DNA from: Gilvimarinus japonicus
GTDB taxonomy: Bacteria > Pseudomonadota > Gammaproteobacteria > Pseudomonadales > Cellvibrionaceae
NCBI RefSeq assembly: GCF_042847215.1
Contig: NZ_AP031500.1
Coordinates: 3,720,001-3,784,000 of the forward strand
DNA: 64,000 bases
Direction of reading: 5' to 3'
Each line of letters starts with the position of its first letter. Within the stretch, counting starts at the first letter, position 1. Shown piece after piece: positions 59,431-64,000 of the stretch. Made by a program: the position numbers and the translations under genes. The notes under the pieces were generated by a model, which saw nothing but the letters and a program-made list of their open reading frames with translations, was not told the DNA's origin and ran no database searches.

Positions 59431-61758
59431 GTGAAAATTTCCACACGGCTTACTCTTGGCGCCATCGCCCTAACCGCCATTGCCGTCATAGGCTCGGCGG
59501 GGACAACCGGTTGGCTAGCGCTAAAAGAATCCAGCAGCGCCATCGAGACCAGCTTAAAAAATCAATTTCACGCCGTAGCACGCGGCCGTGCCGCCGCCAT
59601 TGATGCCAAACTTGACAGCTACCGCGACCTGCTAAGCTCACTCGCCCACGGCCGCATGACACAGGATGCGGTATACGGTTTTGTCCGCCCGTTTGACTCT
59701 TTCCGCTACGAAGTGGGCACTGTCGATAAAGACGCTTTAGCCGCTGACCTAAACACATGGTACCAACAACAATACCTACCCCGCGTACACCGCCAAAGTG
59801 ACGTTAAGCCGCCCGTTGCCGAGTGGCTCGCCAGCATGAGCTTTGAGGCGCAGCTTTTACAACATTACTACCTGCAAACCAACCCGGGCTGGCCCGATCA
59901 ACTTGCCGCGATGGAAGATCGCTCGGACGCTACCATTTATGGACAACAACACCGCAAATATCATTCAAGTTTTCGCGATATCGTCGAACGTTTTGGCTTT
60001 AGCGATTTATTACTGGTAGACAGCGGCCGCCAACGAGTTATTTATTCTGTGAGTAAAGGGCCGGAGCTTGGCACCTCGCTAACGCGCGGCCCCTTCCAAA
60101 GCTCACAACTGGCAGCAGTGAGCCAGACACTAAAACAACACCCCCAAGAACTTGCGATTTCGGGTTTTGAACACGCCGCCTTTAATGGCGGTGATCAGGT
60201 ATTTTACCTAGGCGTTAGCGTTTACCACCAAGCCCACAGCCCAGAGCGGGCAACCGGCTATTTAATTGCTGAAGTTCCCGCCCGTCAGCTAAGCGCGCTG
60301 CTGAGCAATAACCAAGATTGGCGCGAAATGGGCCTGGGTGACACTGGCGATGTCTATCTAGCTGGACCCGACGGTACACTGCTTACCGATTTGCGCCCGC
60401 CGGCCGAAGGCACCCATACCTTGTTGCGCGCGCTCGCCGGTACCGGCCGATTACAACACCCCGCACGCGCCCAAGATACCGGCAGCGCCGCCGGCTGGCT
60501 GAAGCTGGACAGTCACCCGGTACGCCAAGCACTGGCCGGGGATTCTGGCGTGGGCTTTGCTCAGGACTACCTCAACCACAAGGTCTACAGCGCCTGGCAG
60601 CCGGTCGCGATTGGCGGACAAGATTACGCGCTTATCGTGCAGCAAAATCCCGCCGAGGTATTTGCCGCGCTGGGGCATTTGCGCACGCAGGTTATCCTGA
60701 GTATCGCCGTGGCTGCGATTGTCTTAATCGCTTTAGCCATGGTGGCGGCCGTGGCTTACGCCCGCTATTTAGGCAGACCTTTGGCGCGCCTAGCGCAGGA
60801 GATTGAATCCGCCGCCGCCAAACGCAATTTAGCCGCACAGTTTGCCAGCCACCGCAGCGACGAAGTCGGCGACATTGGCCGCAGCCTTAACACCCTGTTT
60901 AGCACCCTACGCGGCACTTTTGCCAATGTTATCGAGGCCACCGAGCAGTCGGCCCACACCGCCGGGAGCAACGCTGCCATAAGCGCCAGCTGCCGCAGCG
61001 ATGCCATTAACCAGCGGCGAGAGATGAGCAGCGTCGACACGGCACTAACGCAAGTACAAGAGGCGCTGGAAGCCATGAGCAAAGAGCTTGGCAGCACCAC
61101 CACAGAGGTGCAACAGGCCAACAAAGTCGCCCATGAGGGCAAACAACAAATGGCCGAGGTGGCCGTGCAAATTGGCGGTTTGCAAAAGCAAATTGCACGA
61201 TCCGATAACAGCATGCAGGCGCTGACCCACGCCGCCGACGATATAGTCGCCGTGGTAGACACCATTAAAGGGGTCGCGGAGCAAACCAACCTGCTCGCAT
61301 TAAACGCCGCCATCGAGGCCGCCCGCGCTGGCGAGCACGGCCGTGGTTTTGCTGTGGTGGCCGATGAGGTACGCCGATTATCGGCCAACACCCATGACGC
61401 CACCGGCGAGATCCAACAGTTAATTGATCGCTTGCGCGACACGGTCGGCTCTACCGCCGCGGGGCTCGCCGCCGAGCAAGCCGGTGCGGTGCGCTGCGTA
61501 GAGTCGTCCAGCGCTGCCGAGCAGTCGCTGGCAAGCATCGAGCAAACCGTCGTGCGGCTCGAGACCGTCATTGCCAACGCCGCGGCGCGCTCGGAGCAAG
61601 AGTGCCGGCGGGCGCAACACATGCGCGATACCCTCGCTGGCGCCATGGCGATGGTCGAACACGCCGACGCATCCATTGCCCGCTTGGCCGAGAGCGCGAA
61701 CGATCAAAGCACCCTAGCCCACCAAACGCTGGACTCCACCCGGCAGATCAGTCTGTAA
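59431..61758 (+). CDS. Methyl-accepting chemotaxis protein
   Basis: Chemoreceptor of 775 residues. Membrane helix 1 is at about 8-28. The periplasmic sensor of about 380 residues (LLVDSGRQRVIYSVSKGPELG, DVYLAGPDGTLLTDLR) looks like a double-Cache domain, binding a small molecule. Membrane helix 2 is near 415-440, HAMP near 440-495, then coiled signalling bundle with the hairpin tip EQTNLLALNAAIEAARAGE at about 616-634. GTG start with GGAGG. The C-terminus has no CheB/CheR pentapeptide. Ligand unknown. Confidence 0.92.
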   Translation: MKISTRLTLGAIALTAIAVIGSAGTTGWLALKESSSAIETSLKNQFHAVARGRAAAIDAKLDSYRDLLSSLAHGRMTQDAVYGFVRPFDSFRYEVGTVDKDALAADLNTWYQQQYLPRVHRQSDVKPPVAEWLASMSFEAQLLQHYYLQTNPGWPDQLAAMEDRSDATIYGQQHRKYHSSFRDIVERFGFSDLLLVDSGRQRVIYSVSKGPELGTSLTRGPFQSSQLAAVSQTLKQHPQELAISGFEHAAFNGGDQVFYLGVSVYHQAHSPERATGYLIAEVPARQLSALLSNNQDWREMGLGDTGDVYLAGPDGTLLTDLRPPAEGTHTLLRALAGTGRLQHPARAQDTGSAAGWLKLDSHPVRQALAGDSGVGFAQDYLNHKVYSAWQPVAIGGQDYALIVQQNPAEVFAALGHLRTQVILSIAVAAIVLIALAMVAAVAYARYLGRPLARLAQEIESAAAKRNLAAQFASHRSDEVGDIGRSLNTLFSTLRGTFANVIEATEQSAHTAGSNAAISASCRSDAINQRREMSSVDTALTQVQEALEAMSKELGSTTTEVQQANKVAHEGKQQMAEVAVQIGGLQKQIARSDNSMQALTHAADDIVAVVDTIKGVAEQTNLLALNAAIEAARAGEHGRGFAVVADEVRRLSANTHDATGEIQQLIDRLRDTVGSTAAGLAAEQAGAVRCVESSSAAEQSLASIEQTVVRLETVIANAAARSEQECRRAQHMRDTLAGAMAMVEHADASIARLAESANDQSTLAHQTLDSTRQISL

Positions 61759-61811
61759 GGCGCGCGGCAATCGGGTACTATGGCGGCTTTACCAGCCAAT
61801 AGATATGCACC

Positions 61812-62522
61812 ATGTTTGAGTTTGAACCTATCGCCGTGGTCCGCTCCTGCTTTACCGACAAGTTTGGCATTCCCCGCCAAAGCGGCTTAGTGCCAGCGGC
61901 GAGCGCCACCCTTGAGTTTCACCCGCCCTACAACGACGCCCAAGCGTTTGTCGGGCTGGCGGGCTGCTCGCACCTGTGGCTGCAGTTTGTATTTCACGCC
62001 AACCGCGCCAGTGGGTTTCGCCCGCGGGTGCGCCCGCCGCGCTTGGGCGGCAATAAAACCCTCGGGGTATTTGCCACCCGCTCGCCGGTGCGACCCAACC
62101 CCATCGGTTTGTCGGTGGTTAAACTCGATCAGGTGATCGTCACTGGCGCCACAGCAACACTGGCCATCAGCGGCCACGACTTGCTGGACGGCACCCCCAT
62201 TGTGGACGTTAAGCCTTACGTGCCCTATACCGACTCACTGCCCAACGCCGTCAACCCAGTCGCGCCCGAGGCCCCGGCCACGCTCGAGGTAACCTTTAGC
62301 GCAAACGCCACTGCCCAGTGCCAACAGCACAGCCAGCGGTTAAACACGCCGCTGGCCGCACTGCTCATCCAACTGCTGGCGCAAGACCCACGGCCGCAAT
62401 ACCAAACCCCAGATCCGTCGCGCCGCTACGCCATGGCCCTGTTCGACCTTGATGTGCAGTGGCACTACCACTCGCTGAATAACGCCTTTGCCATCGAAGT
62501 AAGCGATATTCGCCCGCGCTAA
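61812..62522 (+). CDS. trmO: tRNA (adenine37-N6)-methyltransferase TrmO
   Basis: Enzyme of 236 residues that adds the N6 methyl to t6A37 of certain tRNAs using SAM. The TsaA/YaeB beta-barrel fold shows GIPRQSGLV near residue 19, FHANR and RVRPPRLGGNKTLGVFATRSPVRPNPIGLSVVKL in pieces near 74-107, and HDLLDGTPIVDVKPYVPY near 130-150, followed by a C-terminal domain with PDPSRRYAMALFDL. Length and motifs agree with the E. coli protein. It sits between the chemoreceptor and serA as its own gene. Confidence 0.95.
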   Translation: MFEFEPIAVVRSCFTDKFGIPRQSGLVPAASATLEFHPPYNDAQAFVGLAGCSHLWLQFVFHANRASGFRPRVRPPRLGGNKTLGVFATRSPVRPNPIGLSVVKLDQVIVTGATATLAISGHDLLDGTPIVDVKPYVPYTDSLPNAVNPVAPEAPATLEVTFSANATAQCQQHSQRLNTPLAALLIQLLAQDPRPQYQTPDPSRRYAMALFDLDVQWHYHSLNNAFAIEVSDIRPR

Positions 62523-62540
62523 CGCGCCCAGATTGCGCCT

Positions 62541-62566
62541 TAGCCGCTGGCCCAGCGGGCTATTTA
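62541..62566 (+). terminator. Imperfect hairpin after trmO
   Basis: TAGCCGCTGG (62541-62550) pairs with CCAGCGGGCTA (62551-62561) with one bulged base; a few T follow. Weak terminator. Confidence 0.45.
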
Positions 62567-62575
62567 TGCTATCAT
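62567..62575 (+). promoter_or_regulatory. Extended -10 promoter candidate for serA
   Basis: TGC-TATCAT fits the TGn extended -10 form of sigma-70 promoters. It lies about 90 bp before the serA start; no -35 at good distance was seen. Confidence 0.35.
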
Positions 62576-62661
62576 TCGCGGCTCTGACGGCGGCGCCGGC
62601 CAGAACAACCTACCCCCCACTTTTCATTCTCTGACAACGCGCGAGTTGAGGTCTTTGTTTT

Positions 62662-63891
62662 ATGGGCAAGAAGTCACTGGATAAGAGCAAAATCAAGTTC
62701 TTACTACTAGAGGGCGTGCACCAGTCCGCCGTCGAAACGCTGCACGCGGCAGGCTACGAAAACATCGAATACCTGAAAACCGCACTGTCAGAGGACGAGC
62801 TGATCGAGAAGATCAAAGACGCTCACTTTGTCGGCCTGCGCTCGCGCACCCAACTGACCCGCCGCGTGTTTGATAACGCCCCCAAGCTGATCGCCGCCGG
62901 TTGCTTTTGTATCGGCACCAATCAGGTGGATTTACAGGCGGCACAGGAGCACGGCGTTGCGGTGTTTAACGCGCCTTTCTCCAACACCCGCTCGGTGGCC
63001 GAGCTGGTGATCGCCGAGGCGATTTTGATGCTGCGCGGCATCCCCGAGAAAAACATCGTTTGCCATCGCGGCGGCTGGTTAAAATCGGCGCTTGGCTCTT
63101 ACGAGATTCGCGGCAAAACCCTAGGCTTAATTGGCTACGGCTCCATCGGCAGCCAAACCAGTGTGCTGGCCGAATCACTGGGCATGAAGGTGAAGTTTTA
63201 CGACGTGGTGACCAAGTTGCCGCTGGGCAACGCCAGCCAGGTTCGCTCGCTGGATGAACTGCTGCAAACCGCCGATATTGTCAGCTTACACGTACCCGAA
63301 ACCGGCGCCACCAAAAACATGATTGGCGAGCGCGAGCTGGGCCTAATGAAAAAAGGCGCCTACTTAATTAACGCCTCGCGCGGCACGGTCATCGATATCG
63401 ACTCGCTCGCCACCGCCGTTAAAAACAAGCACATTGCCGGTGCGGCTATCGATGTGTTTCCGGTTGAGCCCAAAGGTAACGATGACGAATTTGTCAGCCC
63501 GCTGCGCGGTTTGGACAACGTGATTCTCACCCCGCACATTGGCGGCTCCACCGTCGAGGCGCAAGAGAATATCGGCGTAGAAGTGGCCGAGAAACTGGTT
63601 AAATATTCAGACAACGGTACCACCACCAGCTCGGTCAACTTTCCCGAGGTGGCACTGCCCGAGCACCCAGACGCGCACCGTTTGCTGCACGTGCACGCCA
63701 ACGTCCCGGGTGTACTGTCTGCTATTAACCGCGTGTTCTCGGATAACGACATCAACATCTCGTCGCAGTACTTGCAAACCAACGAGACGGTAGGTTATGT
63801 GGTGTTGGATGTTCACTCGCCTTACAGCGAGACGGCACTAGAGCAATTGCGTAACATTGAGGGCACTATTCGCTGTCGCGTGTTGTTTTAA
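62662..63891 (+). CDS. serA: D-3-phosphoglycerate dehydrogenase
   Basis: First enzyme of serine synthesis, oxidising 3-phosphoglycerate with NAD. It has 409 residues, near the E. coli SerA length. The NAD-binding loop GLIGYGSIGSQTSVLAESLGM lies at about residues 153-173, in part. Substrate and catalytic residues are RSRTQLTR, NASRGTVID with Arg, and the His of LTPHIGGSTVEAQENIG near residue 292. A C-terminal ACT domain (HVHANVPGVLSAINRVFSDNDINI, in part, to the end) should give feedback inhibition by L-serine. A hairpin follows. Confidence 0.97.
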   Translation: MGKKSLDKSKIKFLLLEGVHQSAVETLHAAGYENIEYLKTALSEDELIEKIKDAHFVGLRSRTQLTRRVFDNAPKLIAAGCFCIGTNQVDLQAAQEHGVAVFNAPFSNTRSVAELVIAEAILMLRGIPEKNIVCHRGGWLKSALGSYEIRGKTLGLIGYGSIGSQTSVLAESLGMKVKFYDVVTKLPLGNASQVRSLDELLQTADIVSLHVPETGATKNMIGERELGLMKKGAYLINASRGTVIDIDSLATAVKNKHIAGAAIDVFPVEPKGNDDEFVSPLRGLDNVILTPHIGGSTVEAQENIGVEVAEKLVKYSDNGTTTSSVNFPEVALPEHPDAHRLLHVHANVPGVLSAINRVFSDNDINISSQYLQTNETVGYVVLDVHSPYSETALEQLRNIEGTIRCRVLF

Positions 63892-63911
63892 AGTAGCGGC
63901 CTTAAAGAGTA

Positions 63912-63939
63912 AGCAGTGACGCCTCGCGGTGTCACTGCT
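63912..63939. terminator. Hairpin after serA
   Basis: AGCAGTGAC (63912-63920) and GTCACTGCT (63931-63939) with a 10-base loop between serA and a leftward reading frame at the window edge. It may end either transcript. Confidence 0.65.
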
Positions 63940-64000
63940 GTTCTAATTCATCCAGCGAGTCCGACAAGCGAGTAAACTCATTATCGATAATCGAGCCCGC
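63932..64000 (-). CDS. C-terminal end of an unidentified protein (cut by window edge)
   Basis: The last 22 codons of a leftward frame read AGSIIDNEFTRLSDSLDEL then EQQ and stop TGA at 63932-63934. The ending looks like an acidic coiled-coil helix. It is too short to identify; the stop lies inside the hairpin after serA. Confidence 0.4.
   Translation of the reverse strand, partial: AGSIIDNEFTRLSDSLDELEQQ

Noticed and set aside
60765..61676. Leftward frame of 303 codons in the chemoreceptor gene
   Set aside because: Antisense to the signalling domain and rich in Ser, Ala and Cys, as shadow frames of coiled-coil genes are. The chemoreceptor is complete.

Overview
The window looks like the chromosome of a marine, polysaccharide-degrading gammaproteobacterium, most plausibly of the Cellvibrionaceae (Saccharophagus, Cellvibrio, Gilvimarinus type). 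The reasons are a modular GH10 xylanase with a CBM2, a CBM60-like module and poly-serine linkers, a GH16 beta-1,3-glucanase with CBM6 and CBM56-like modules, a large TonB-dependent receptor, and a gammaproteobacterial core (typA, thiI, glnA-ntrBC, trmO, serA). No tRNA, rRNA, CRISPR array or intact insertion sequence was seen. The placement is an inference from gene content; no database was searched.

Layout. 0-4 kb: the end of a BCCT osmolyte transporter, an AraC regulator with an AhpD-like protein and a small membrane protein, and a secreted clan-A glycoside hydrolase. 4-8 kb: typA, thiI and a small membrane protein, all leftward. 8-14.7 kb: a nitrogen block, with glnA behind a sigma-54 promoter and two NtrC boxes, a DUF4124 protein, ntrB-ntrC with their own NtrC-like box, and an Na+/alanine symporter preceded by eight copies of a 7-bp repeat. 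14.7-26.3 kb: mixed chromosomal genes (AraC-GyrI, DUF2164-GNAT pair, FadL porin, MscS channel, GFA protein, LysR, DUF2798, Dabb, redoxin, MATE, SLC13/TrkA-C). 26.5-29.7 kb: a leftward, more AT-rich group (GNAT, DMT, nitroreductase, Crp/Fnr, broken Nudix gene).

30-34 kb: GH10 xylanase, two small membrane proteins, and a secreted PRC-barrel protein behind a near-perfect -24/-12 promoter. 34.1-36.6 kb: an AT-rich islet holding two orphan genes (one of 57 codons), bounded by two inverted copies of a roughly 255-bp dispersed repeat. 36.6-40 kb: a 1064-residue cytochrome joining a P460-like domain to a multiheme region. 40-44 kb: an HlyD/ABC-2 efflux operon and a Gfo/Idh/MocA oxidoreductase.

44.2-53 kb: a probable laminarin-type locus (secreted TonB-C-like protein, GH16 enzyme, TonB-dependent receptor, beta-helix lipoprotein), all leftward. 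53.2-56 kb: an arsenic operon arsR-arsC-arsH-acr3 with two matching operators. 56-64 kb: STAS protein, GH2 enzyme, DUF922 protein with an altered HExxH motif, chemoreceptor, trmO and serA.

The parts most worth following up are the repeat-bounded islet, the sigma-54 driven PRC-barrel gene, the P460-multiheme fusion, and the receptor/beta-helix lipoprotein/GH16 set.
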